Shown here one piece after another: positions 1 to 9,069 of a DNA stretch of 64,000 nucleotides (position 1 is its first letter; each line of letters opens with the position of its first letter). Source of the DNA: Laccaria trichodermophora (lineage: Eukaryota > Basidiomycota > Agaricomycetes > Agaricales > Hydnangiaceae); the NCBI GenBank assembly GCA_018417955.1, contig JACTVC010000012.1, positions 744,001 through 808,000 on the forward strand, read 5' to 3'. A program made the position numbers and the translations under genes. Below the pieces are notes generated by a model. It worked only from the letters and a program-made list of their open reading frames with translations. It had not been told where the DNA came from and did no database searches.

Positions 1-2
1 AA

Positions 3-3000
3 GCCTACGCAACTGCGTACTCCATTCTGCTCAACGAAAGAATAGCCGGAGACGTAGTCAATCAACCTTTACTGGAAGAATCCTTCGCCCAGCAGGGTTT
101 TAAGGCGGCATCGTCTCTTCCACAGGTAACTGAGGAAGAAGCGAGTAAGTCCGGGGAAGGGATCTCAGAAAGAAGGGCACGTACCACTATGGAAGAAGTT
201 GAGGACGAGGATTGGCTGGCATATCAAGCCAAACCGAAATCCGTGGATTTCGTCATGGAGGAGGCAGTGCCGTCGAAAGAAACTTTCGTATCCCAAACTG
301 ATAATGAAGGAGAAAGGATAGAGCCAAACTTCAGATCTCCTTCCTCTCAAGAAGAGCCCGAGACACCTCCCTTACCCTCAGAATTGCCGGGACCTCCCAT
401 TCCCGATATCAGAGTCAGACTGAAAAAGAGACGCTTCGCCCCAGCAGGTGCTTCCGCAGTGGGAGTGTCGGTAGTGGCTGCCCAGGGATGGGTCGGTTCG
501 ACTAGAAACAAGCCCATCGACATCAGGCTAGACTCTTGCGCGGACGTTACGTTGATCTCACAGGAATATCTCGAAAGCCTACAAGATCGACCTACCTGTC
601 AGAATGGATTAAAAATGAACCTGTGGCAGCTTACGGACAAAGACGCTACCCTTCAAGGCTACGTGCGAATCCCAATTTTCTTCCAGTCCGCAGAGGGAGT
701 CCTCCTTGAAACAGAAGCGGAGGCGTATGTGGTCCCGAATATGACAGTTCCTATCCTATTAGGGGAGGATTACCACCTGAATTACGAGCTTATTGTCGCT
801 CACAAAATAGATTTCCGTTCGGTTGTTAACTTCGCAGGAGTGCCCTATTCGGTTCCAGCTCGAGGAGTTAGTAGAACAAGAGACTTCGAGCGAATGCGTC
901 AGAGCGCTTGCACAGCTGCCAGTTTCATCAAAGCAAAGTTGCACAAACGGAATAAAGCAAAGAAAGCAAGGAGGGTTAAGAGTTTTGGCATTGAGAAAAG
1001 AACCATTCGAGCGGCGGAGGACTACCGTCTTCGTCCCGACGAATGTCGCCGTATTAGAGTAGAAGGTCACTTCGACGAAGACAGGACTTGGTTAGTCGAG
1101 AAAAATGTGTTAGCCGCAGCCGACGACTCAGCATTCGTCATACCTAACGTGCTGATATCAGCAGCAAATCCTTGGGTCCCAATTTCGAACCCGTCGCCCC
1201 ACCCTAAAATGATCAGAAAAGGAGATGTAGTGGGGTATTTGACGGACCCGCAAGGATACTTTGATGCCCCAAAAACAGCAGAAGAGCGGGACAAGTTGGT
1301 AAAGATGGCGGAGGCGTTAGCAACGATCATAGCGATCTCTTCAAACGACACCAGTCCTGACACGTCGACACAAGACAAGCCTGAGAAGCAGCCTGAGCAA
1401 TCATCACCCAACCAAGAGCAAGGCGCTAAGGAAGAAGACGAACCTGAATCTTATGGCCCGAAGACAGCGGAACTTCCAGACTCAACCGAATATCCATCAC
1501 ACAGGATGAGGGAGTTCCTAGACGTCGGATCTCTCCCCGAACATTTGCAAGAACGAGCCTGGAAGATGTTGGAGAAACGCAAGAAAGCGTTCGGATTTGA
1601 CGGTCGCCTAGGCCATCACCCGAGTAAAGTTCACATCAGAACGGTCGACGGGCAGGTTCCAATAGCCATCCCAATGTATGGAGCATCGCCAGCAAAGAGG
1701 GCAGTCATGGATGAGCAGCTGGATAAGTGGTTTGAGCAGGACGTGATAGAGCCATCAAAGAGTCCATGGAGTGCTCCCGTCGTCATTGCATACCGAAACG
1801 GCAAACCACGGTTTTGTGTAGACTACAGGAAATTAAATGCTGCTACGATCCCGGATGAGTTCCCCATTCCCCGCCAGTCCGAAATCTTGTCCTCTCTGTC
1901 CGGAGCACAGGTTTTATCATCGTTAGACGCTCTGTCAGGATTCACGCAACTAGAGATGGATACAGACGATGTGGAAAAAACGGCTTTTAGGACGCACCGG
2001 GGACTCTTCCAATTTAAGCGAATGCCTTTCGGGTTGAGAAACGGTCCCTCTATTTTCCAGAGGGTCATGCAGGGTATTCTAGCTCCATACTTATGGATAT
2101 TCTGCCTAGTTTATATCGACGACATAGTGATCTATTCCAAAACCTACGAGGATCATATCGACCATCTAGACCAAGTTCTCGAAGCTATAGAAAAAGCGGG
2201 TATTACTTTATCCCCCATCAAGTGCCATCTCTTTTATTCTTCCATCCTTCTATTGGGGCACAAAGTGTCACGACTCGGGTTGTCCACGCACGCCGAAAAG
2301 GTCCGCGCCATCCTGGAGTTGAGTCGACCTTCGAAGTTGTCGCAACTGCAGACCTTCCTAGGTATGGCGGTATACTTCTCAGCCTTCATTCCGTATTATG
2401 CGGACAGATGCTATCCATTGTTCCAACTGTTAAGGAAGGGAGCCAAATGGAACTGGACAGCCGAGTGCGAGAACGCGTTCAACTCGATTAAAAGCGCCCT
2501 CCAAGAATCCCCAGTATTAGGGCACCCTATGGAGGGTTCGCCTTATCGTCTGTACACGGACGCATCGGACGAGGCACTGGGATGCGCGCTTCAACAAGTC
2601 CAGCCTATAAAAATAAAGGACCTACAAGGAACGAGGTTGTACGACCAACTAAGGAAAGCAAAGGAAGCAGGGAAGAAACCGCCAAGATTGGTCGTCCAGC
2701 TCCCCTCTTCTTTTGACGACAATCTCGTGGCAGAGGATTGGGCGGAGTCCTTTGAAGACACAACGGTTTATATCGAAAGAGTAATCGCTTACTGGTCTCG
2801 CACCTTTAAGTCCGCTGAGACGCGTTACTCGACGACCGAACGCGAGGCCTTGGGAGCCAAAGAGGGATTAGTTAAATTTCAACCTTTCATTGAGGGCGAA
2901 AAAGTTACATTAGTCACAGACCACGCAGCCCTTCAGTGGGCGAAGACTTACGAAAACTCAAACCGACGATTGGCCGCGTGGGGAACAGTATTTTCAGCTT

Positions 3001-4877
3001 ACGCACCCCACCTATCCATCGTTCATCGTCCAGGCAGAAAGCATTCTAATGTTGACCCACTCTCCCGATTATACCGCGCTCCGCCACCTCACGATTCTCC
3101 AGTGAAAGACGACGCAGTTTCGCTAGAAATGAGTCCAGTACACATCGACTTCAGCGCGAATCCATCCATGGGAAAGGCAGCCTTTATGGTCTTCAGTATT
3201 GCTGACTGTTTGGAGGAGGTCAAGGAAGCACAGCTCAATACGCGCAGCTCGAAACGCAAGAAGGAAATCTCGCCTACGAATGAAACAGTTACACCAACAC
3301 CCTTGAAGGATTCGGGAGAAGGACAAGCTCTCGAATATTGGAAAGCCACGAATCCGCCTCCCAATCTACTAGTACACCTGGAGGACGAAACACTTCGACT
3401 TTGGGTAGACAGTTACTTGAAGGACCCACATTTTGCGAGCATCTGGAAGGACCCTAAGACGGCGGTAGATCAATGGATGCCCGGACACCGATTCTTCAAG
3501 AACGAGGAAGGGTTGATGTTTTTCAGAGACGCCGACTACCAGCCGAGGCTGTGCGTACCGCTACACCAAAGAAGGTTAATCCTGGAGGAAGCCCACGAAC
3601 AAGCATTCGAGGGCGCCCACCAAGGACCAGAGAAACTATGGAGAAAACTAAGCGAGAAGTTCTACTGGAAAAGAATGAAAGCTGACCTTCTCAAGTTCGT
3701 TCAAAGCTGCGATGTGTGTCAGAAAATCAAAGCCACTAACTTCAACAAGTACGGGTACCTGATACCTAACCCCATCCCGAGCAGACCGTACCAGTCAGTA
3801 TCAATGGACTTCATAGTGAACCTCCCTTGGTCGGAAGGTTACAACGCGATCCATGTCACGGTAGACCGATTAACCAAACACGGTACCTTTACGCCAACCA
3901 CTACGGGGTTAGACGCTGAAGGATTTGGCGCACTATTTGTCAAGAAAATAGTCTGTCGTTTTGGGCTTCCGGAAAGCATCATATGCGACAGAGACCCAAG
4001 ATGGACGTCAGATTTCTGGAGAGGAGTAGCAAAGTTTTTACGCACCAAGATGTCACTATCATCATCTCATCACCCTCAACACGACGGCCAGACCGAAATT
4101 GTAAATCGTTTCCTAGAAGTGATGTTGAGGGCATTCGTTTCGAATAATAAGGAGTCATGGGCTTTGTGGCTGCCGCTCCTGGAGTTTGCGTATAATGCCA
4201 GCGTCCATAGCTCGACAGGGACGACTCCCAATTTCTTGATGTTCGGATTCGAGCCCCGTACCCCGATGGACTTCTTGCTATCAAAGGAAACCGAAAGGAA
4301 CGAGATTAAGCGATCAAACTCCGAAGAGTGGTTAGCCAAACTTCAAATGATCAGAGACAGCGCTAGGCAAGCCATAGCGCATGCTCAACACCATCAAGCT
4401 CGAAGCCACAACAAAGGACGTAAAGCGCTCGAGCTGTTGGTAGGAGAAAAGGTCTTGGTGAATCCACACTCTTTGGAGTGGATAGAGTCGAAAGGTGAAG
4501 GCGCGAAACTCACTCCGCGTTGGATAGGTCCCTTCGAAGTTATGGAAAGGGTCAATCCCAACGTCTATCGGCTCAGGATGGGGGATAATTACCCTGGTTC
4601 CCCTGTAATCAACATTCAACATCTCAAGAAATACGTGGAAGATCAAACTCACAGTGATCGAACGGCTTTGCCTGAATCTTTCACGCGACGACCAGAGTCA
4701 GAGGAGTTCGAAGTCGAAAAGATAGTCGGTCATCGCAGAGTAGGGAAAAGGGGCACGCTGAAGTATCTGGTACGGTGGGCGCACTACGGCCCACAGTTCG
4801 ATACTTGGAGCACCGCCGCTGATCTGAAGAACTCCCCTATTCTATTAAAAGAATACCGCGCTAAAAATAATCTTTGA
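3..4877 (+). CDS. Ty3/gypsy polyprotein (protease-RT-RNase H-integrase-chromodomain), 5' end outside window
   Basis: The frame is open from base 3, so the first in-window ATG (189) is probably internal and gag lies upstream. Residues are counted from that ATG. A retropepsin-like segment has its active-site triad at 115-117, reading D-S-C rather than D-S/T-G. Reverse transcriptase shows the YIDD box at 642-645. RNase H follows, with the TDAS aspartate at 791 and a VDPLSR motif near its end. The integrase has a zinc-binding H...H...CDVC (1174-1177) and a DD35E core at D1207, D1267 and E1303. A C-terminal chromodomain (about 1503-1562) has the aromatic pattern YLVRWAHYG...DTW. Order PR-RT-RH-INT-chromodomain is that of fungal chromoviruses. 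There is no internal stop or frameshift, so pol looks intact. Confidence 0.95.
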   Translation, partial: AYATAYSILLNERIAGDVVNQPLLEESFAQQGFKAASSLPQVTEEEASKSGEGISERRARTTMEEVEDEDWLAYQAKPKSVDFVMEEAVPSKETFVSQTDNEGERIEPNFRSPSSQEEPETPPLPSELPGPPIPDIRVRLKKRRFAPAGASAVGVSVVAAQGWVGSTRNKPIDIRLDSCADVTLISQEYLESLQDRPTCQNGLKMNLWQLTDKDATLQGYVRIPIFFQSAEGVLLETEAEAYVVPNMTVPILLGEDYHLNYELIVAHKIDFRSVVNFAGVPYSVPARGVSRTRDFERMRQSACTAASFIKAKLHKRNKAKKARRVKSFGIEKRTIRAAEDYRLRPDECRRIRVEGHFDEDRTWLVEKNVLAAADDSAFVIPNVLISAANPWVPISNPSPHPKMIRKGDVVGYLTDPQGYFDAPKTAEERDKLVKMAEALATIIAISSNDTSPDTSTQDKPEKQPEQSSPNQEQGAKEEDEPESYGPKTAELPDSTEYPSHRMREFLDVGSLPEHLQERAWKMLEKRKKAFGFDGRLGHHPSKVHIRTVDGQVPIAIPMYGASPAKRAVMDEQLDKWFEQDVIEPSKSPWSAPVVIAYRNGKPRFCVDYRKLNAATIPDEFPIPRQSEILSSLSGAQVLSSLDALSGFTQLEMDTDDVEKTAFRTHRGLFQFKRMPFGLRNGPSIFQRVMQGILAPYLWIFCLVYIDDIVIYSKTYEDHIDHLDQVLEAIEKAGITLSPIKCHLFYSSILLLGHKVSRLGLSTHAEKVRAILELSRPSKLSQLQTFLGMAVYFSAFIPYYADRCYPLFQLLRKGAKWNWTAECENAFNSIKSALQESPVLGHPMEGSPYRLYTDASDEALGCALQQVQPIKIKDLQGTRLYDQLRKAKEAGKKPPRLVVQLPSSFDDNLVAEDWAESFEDTTVYIERVIAYWSRTFKSAETRYSTTEREALGAKEGLVKFQPFIEGEKVTLVTDHAALQWAKTYENSNRRLAAWGTVFSAYAPHLSIVHRPGRKHSNVDPLSRLYRAPPPHDSPVKDDAVSLEMSPVHIDFSANPSMGKAAFMVFSIADCLEEVKEAQLNTRSSKRKKEISPTNETVTPTPLKDSGEGQALEYWKATNPPPNLLVHLEDETLRLWVDSYLKDPHFASIWKDPKTAVDQWMPGHRFFKNEEGLMFFRDADYQPRLCVPLHQRRLILEEAHEQAFEGAHQGPEKLWRKLSEKFYWKRMKADLLKFVQSCDVCQKIKATNFNKYGYLIPNPIPSRPYQSVSMDFIVNLPWSEGYNAIHVTVDRLTKHGTFTPTTTGLDAEGFGALFVKKIVCRFGLPESIICDRDPRWTSDFWRGVAKFLRTKMSLSSSHHPQHDGQTEIVNRFLEVMLRAFVSNNKESWALWLPLLEFAYNASVHSSTGTTPNFLMFGFEPRTPMDFLLSKETERNEIKRSNSEEWLAKLQMIRDSARQAIAHAQHHQARSHNKGRKALELLVGEKVLVNPHSLEWIESKGEGAKLTPRWIGPFEVMERVNPNVYRLRMGDNYPGSPVINIQHLKKYVEDQTHSDRTALPESFTRRPESEEFEVEKIVGHRRVGKRGTLKYLVRWAHYGPQFDTWSTAADLKNSPILLKEYRAKNNL

Positions 4878-5207
4878 GGAAAGGTCTGCCGTCCCGAACT
4901 ATGCACTCCCTCTTTTTCATTTTCACTTTCTCCCTTCCAACTATCGAGTCTTCCCTTCAAATTCTTTTCTTACATATTTTTCTTTTACTTTGAAGCCAGT
5001 TAAAGCGATTTCAAAAGCACATGCCAGGCACACGAACTATCCATCTCATCGATCAGGGACACGTGTTGATACAAAAACGCGAGCCCCCTCCATCCACCTG
5101 GCCTTTCATCTTTCCTGCCCTCACCTTCGTTCGTTGGGACTGTCTACGAGCGAAATACGGGAGAACGACTGATCTTACAGAGGACTGTCCTGTTTGATCT
5201 AGTCGTC
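4878..5207 (+). other. Spacer between pol and downstream element ORF
   Basis: Pyrimidine-rich, non-coding stretch between the pol stop and the next ORF. It ends in a plausible 3' splice site (TCTTACAG at 5173-5180) about 27 nt before the ATG at 5208. This would suit expression of the second ORF from a spliced subgenomic RNA, but the donor would lie upstream and cannot be assigned. Confidence 0.4.
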
Positions 5208-7811
5208 ATGGATTTAACCATTCACCATCTCAATCCGATCGCTTCCACAACCGTCAGATTCGATCGAGACGCAATCTGGGTAGGTCTTAACTCAGATACC
5301 TCCTTGATTCCAGACGCAGCAATAGTTTTTAGGAATCTGCCGGATCCAGGATGGAGCGTAGAGGACTTCTCCGATTCCGGGCAAACCTTGCCCATCGACA
5401 CAGCCAGGGACCCTGATTGGTACAGGAATGACGAGCAGTGGGCTCCATGGATCCCGACATCCTTCCTTCTTAACGAACGTCCTTGGTACGATCGGCTCGA
5501 GACAGCCGTCCCAGTAGAAGAGCGATTCGACGGATGGTCCATGGCCGAGGAGCAACGTCAAATTTGCAGCGGAGACCTTGTCGTCGCTCAAGCCTGCGTA
5601 CGCAGCATCGTGGAGTTCGATCACCGATTCCCCCCACAAGCGAAAATTCCGCCTCAGTATCCAATCGAACGTCTAGCTAAAGTCTACGCTACCAGAAAGT
5701 TGGTCCAAATCAACGCGGCGAAAGCCAAACGTTCGGTTCTACACGCCATCGCGTTCATGTCTTGGTGGACGACTATCATGCCGAACTGGGAGTCAGAGAT
5801 CAACGATACTGCAGTCGAAATCATCAATCGTTTCTTAGCGGCAGCAAAAGGTAAACGCGGCGTTATCTGTGACCTTGAAAGGGACTGGGCCGTCATCAAT
5901 ATCCCCTTGTACATCCAACACGGCATCCCCTTCTTCTACTTGTGGGACTTCGATGTGAGAGCTGACTTACGTTTCAGTCGACTCAACCCAGCTCTCAATC
6001 TGACATATTGGGCCACTCGACAAGGGACGGCCCTCACTCTCAACTCGGACCTCGAAGAGGACGACCTCAACCAAATCGCCCGTGAAGCAGTGAAGCTGGA
6101 CCATTACTTCCAAGAAGTCTTCACATATCAATCAGCTGCCGATCCGCCGATCCTCTCATCGTATCCTGCCTTTGTCATAGACTTCGCGGGTTGGAAACGC
6201 AGACCCATCAACCATTGCGAGGAAACAACTGAGTCCCTAGCGAGGTTCTACTACTACGGCGTCTTTGAGGACAACGAAGAATACGAGCACAATGTGATCG
6301 TCTTTTGGAGATGGAGAAAGAGACAACCAAAGGGTGACTATCTTCAGCGACAGTATAAGACTAGTTTGCCAGGAGAAGATCATGCAGGATCCATCAGAGA
6401 ACTTTACAAGTCCGCATACGCACCAAAGCCAGGAGTGGCGTACGATTACGATACAGGCCTTCGCATTACCAAAAGCCGCTCACTCAATACGCCACTCTCC
6501 CTCCTGGAACGATTGGGGGGTTCTCTCGTCGACACCAGACCATCCCTTCAGGACCGTTTGTCTGACGACACGTCTCAGGACAGTGCATCGAACACGCAGA
6601 GCTCCCTATCGGACGACGACTACATGCCAGCACGCTTCACGGAAGTGCCAGACATCCTCTACCATCCACGGGCAATCAACAGCCCAGCAGCGTGGATCCG
6701 TCACAACGACACCTTGCTCGAGAATGCCCGGAAAACCACCACATTACGGCGAGCGGAACAAGGCATGGAGACATCACCCTATCGCCGTTCTCAATCACCC
6801 ACATGTATCTCAGATCCCATCCACTCCCCTCATGAACGTACAGAGGTCATGTTCCAGAGGATGTTGAAGGACGAATCCGCGAAGATAACTTACACAAAAA
6901 GCACCTGGTCTGCCCCTCAATACGCGTGGAATCCCGAATTCCTGGAATTTGCGTACCTGTTCATCCCAGACGTCGAAAGCGAGGCCCGGCTACGCTATTG
7001 GGCCAATTGTTGGGATTCGATCGGCACGGTTCAAAAACTCCTCACGACAGCCATCGAGCACGGCATCCGCTTCTATTTAGCTCTACTGCCAGACTTCGTG
7101 AGACGGTTCCGCCCCATCATAGTTGACAGCCTCGACCGGAGCTCAGCGTCCTTTATCTACAACGTCGGCTTCCAAGAAGCCCCACTATCCCCTGCAGACA
7201 ACACAGCGACATTCTGTGCGACTTACCTAGCCCGAATGAATGACATCCTTCGCCGCCCTCACGCCCGTGCTTTCATTGCAGAAGGAGGTCAGCTGAGTTG
7301 GATAGCGAGGCGATGGACGGGGACACGACTCGTCGAGGAGTTTATGTCCGGACCTTCCATCCAGACCACGGTCCACAACAGAGGCTTCTACGATTCGGCA
7401 TCCGAAGACGCCTCATACCTCGCATACGACGTTGTTTCAGAGCAAGAAAAAGACTTACTGCTAGGATATTGCGCAGGCTCAAACGGTTGCTTGGGCCGTT
7501 GGCTCTTCCCTCCAGCCGACATCTTCAACGGGAACTTCACATTATGGACAGGAGAATGGAACGAGGCACTCGACCACATTTACAGACGACTTGCCGACGA
7601 TATCGCCAGGGGCAAGGCCAAACTTCGCACTCGAGAGAAGTGGAAATGCTGGATTAGGAATAATGATCGAGGACAACGACGCCCTGCCTATTTACCTTCC
7701 ACCGCAGATTTCCAGAACGTGATGGAGGGCATCTCGCTAGCAGGACTCAAACCAACTTGGCACAAGGAACCTTTGGACGAAATCACGTTCCCTGAGAAAC
7801 GAATGGACTAA
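5208..7811 (+). CDS. Large extra ORF of the Ty3 element in env position (uncharacterised, 867 aa)
   Basis: An intact 867-codon ORF between pol and the polypurine tract/3' LTR, so physically part of the retroelement. The N-terminal half has a Trp-rich helix (around FMSWWTTIMPNW) and then a signature ending IQHGIPFFYLWDFDVR. The middle (about 470-560) is Ser/Thr/Arg-rich and low in order. The C-terminal half ends with the pattern GEW..AL......RLA..I..G.A..R....W. I see no signal peptide, no convincing membrane span and no furin-like site, so it does not look like a fusion glycoprotein. It resembles a large uncharacterised family that I recall from mushroom genomes. Relatives occur here at 31988-34728 (broken) and 62824-64000 (partial). 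Function unknown. Confidence 0.85.
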   Translation: MDLTIHHLNPIASTTVRFDRDAIWVGLNSDTSLIPDAAIVFRNLPDPGWSVEDFSDSGQTLPIDTARDPDWYRNDEQWAPWIPTSFLLNERPWYDRLETAVPVEERFDGWSMAEEQRQICSGDLVVAQACVRSIVEFDHRFPPQAKIPPQYPIERLAKVYATRKLVQINAAKAKRSVLHAIAFMSWWTTIMPNWESEINDTAVEIINRFLAAAKGKRGVICDLERDWAVINIPLYIQHGIPFFYLWDFDVRADLRFSRLNPALNLTYWATRQGTALTLNSDLEEDDLNQIAREAVKLDHYFQEVFTYQSAADPPILSSYPAFVIDFAGWKRRPINHCEETTESLARFYYYGVFEDNEEYEHNVIVFWRWRKRQPKGDYLQRQYKTSLPGEDHAGSIRELYKSAYAPKPGVAYDYDTGLRITKSRSLNTPLSLLERLGGSLVDTRPSLQDRLSDDTSQDSASNTQSSLSDDDYMPARFTEVPDILYHPRAINSPAAWIRHNDTLLENARKTTTLRRAEQGMETSPYRRSQSPTCISDPIHSPHERTEVMFQRMLKDESAKITYTKSTWSAPQYAWNPEFLEFAYLFIPDVESEARLRYWANCWDSIGTVQKLLTTAIEHGIRFYLALLPDFVRRFRPIIVDSLDRSSASFIYNVGFQEAPLSPADNTATFCATYLARMNDILRRPHARAFIAEGGQLSWIARRWTGTRLVEEFMSGPSIQTTVHNRGFYDSASEDASYLAYDVVSEQEKDLLLGYCAGSNGCLGRWLFPPADIFNGNFTLWTGEWNEALDHIYRRLADDIARGKAKLRTREKWKCWIRNNDRGQRRPAYLPSTADFQNVMEGISLAGLKPTWHKEPLDEITFPEKRMD

Positions 7812-7820
7812 ACGGGAACT

Positions 7821-7834
7821 AGAAAGTGGGGGGG
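7821..7834 (+). other. Polypurine tract of the Ty3 element
   Basis: AGAAAGTGGGGGGG lies ten bases after the second ORF stop and three bases before TGTAG, the expected position of a plus-strand primer next to a 3' LTR. Confidence 0.75.
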
Positions 7835-7837
7835 CTC

Positions 7838-8093
7838 TGTAGTACACCAGTCTAGTGAGTAGCCTTGGCCTTCTACTTCTTATCCTTTCTATTCCCCATC
7901 GCGTAACCTTTACTATATGTTACTTCATTCATGTTACGCTTACGTCATCGTTGTATATACACCACATGTAGCCCATGAGGCAATACATCTCTTTACCACC
8001 ATATCGCTTGCCCTACTTGGCTCCAAAAGCCCTACTAACGGCTTTCATCCAAGCAGTAGGCGATACGAGTGAAGGGCCAATCCGCAATCTACA
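7838..8093 (+). repeat. Probable 3' LTR of the Ty3 element
   Basis: Begins TGTAG directly after the polypurine tract. The first fitting inverted end is CTACA at 8089-8093, giving a 256-bp LTR with 5-bp terminal inverted repeats. A TATA-like TGTATATACA lies near 7950. The 5' LTR is outside the window, so the right boundary and target duplication are not verified. Confidence 0.55.
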
Positions 8094-8327
8094 ATCAGAG
8101 CACTCTTCACTGGGACTGTCCGTGAAGATCGGAGTACGGGTACCGTGAACCGTCACGTTCCACGACTCCAAGCGTCTGATCCGTCATCTGAAGGACCTAC
8201 TCCGTGGGTCATCACACCTCCGTTCGCGTTGTCCGCTAGGTGCTCCAACAGCCGTCCCGCTACCCAAGTGACACTAGCATCGAATAGCGTCCCACAGACA
8301 TATTGTGGGAGTCGAAATCTAGATATC

Positions 8328-8381
8328 GATGACGCACGAAACTTCCCCCCATCGAATGATCGGGAAATGTTCGTGCGTCAT
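8328..8381. repeat. 54-bp foldback, copy 1
   Basis: Arms GATGACGCACGAA and TTCGTGCGTCAT flank a C-rich loop. A near-identical copy is at 8441-8495 and a diverged one at 29931-29974. Confidence 0.85.
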
Positions 8382-8440
8382 AGAATCTTGAGAATTTGTA
8401 CCGAGGCTGTGCAACTTCGGTAGTATTCATCGTAGATTCC

Positions 8441-8495
8441 GATGACGCACGAAACTTCCCCCCATCAAACGATCGGGAAATGTTCGTGCGTCATC
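8441..8495. repeat. 54-bp foldback, copy 2
   Basis: Same arms as copy 1, ending GTGCGTCATC. The sequence between the two copies is unrelated to the arms, so they are separate insertions or a spaced duplication. Confidence 0.85.
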
Positions 8496-8587
8496 GATTC
8501 TTGCTCTTCAAGTTCAAGTTCCCACGGCACCCTCTCTTTGCCACAGCACCCTCTCTTGCTCAGGTCTTTTGCGGAGCACTCTTCGTC

Positions 8588-8774
8588 TTGGCCAGTCCAA
8601 ACGTTTTGTGCAATATATCTACCGCATACTATCCGTCTCCTTTGCACGCTCGTCGTCGTCTTGGCCAATCCAAACGATTCGAGTGCCACGCGTCTACCAC
8701 AATCGTCTCATAAAGCAATATGCCAGCTTCACCACGCCATATCCGTGCGCCTGTTGTCGTCTTGGCCAGTCCAA
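8588..8774 (+). repeat. Cluster of three TTGG-N5-CCAA dyad motifs
   Basis: TTGGCCAGTCCAA at 8588 and 8762 and TTGGCCAATCCAA at 8661, each within the longer context GTC-TTGG...CCAAACG. The segment 8576-8720 is paralogous to 25130-25275. Confidence 0.8.
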
Positions 8775-9069
8775 ACGCTTCGACCACGTTCGTCTCGCGG
8801 AGTAATTCACTGGGTTCTCTAAACCCACCAGTTCCTCTTCGTTGCACGCACGCTAAGCGCCAAGATCCGAGCACGCGGATTCAGTTACCATCAACGGTGC
8901 AAGGGCCTTATTCAAGATAAACGCTCCCCCCCCCCCCCCATTATTTCCTTCTCTCCCTCTAACGCCAAACTCGTTTCATACGCATCTCTTCCATCCACGT
9001 CAAGTTATTAGGTATGCATATCCTTATTACATGTTATGATGCACTTATATCAACTTCCACGTGGTAGTA

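Larger units (their letters stand above)
8094..9069. other. Intergenic stretch with short foldbacks, dyads and a poly-C run
   Basis: No gene recognised. Contains two copies of a 54-bp foldback (8328-8381, 8441-8495), three TTGG-N5-CCAA dyads (8588-8600, 8661-8673, 8762-8774) and a C homopolymer near 8927-8939. Confidence 0.7.

Noticed and set aside
759..4652. Antisense and alternate-frame ORFs within pol
   Set aside because: Shadows of the polyprotein frame without independent motifs.
5208..7811. The 867-aa ORF as a viral-type envelope glycoprotein
   Set aside because: No signal peptide, no clear transmembrane anchor and no cleavage site; relatives occur without retroelement context.
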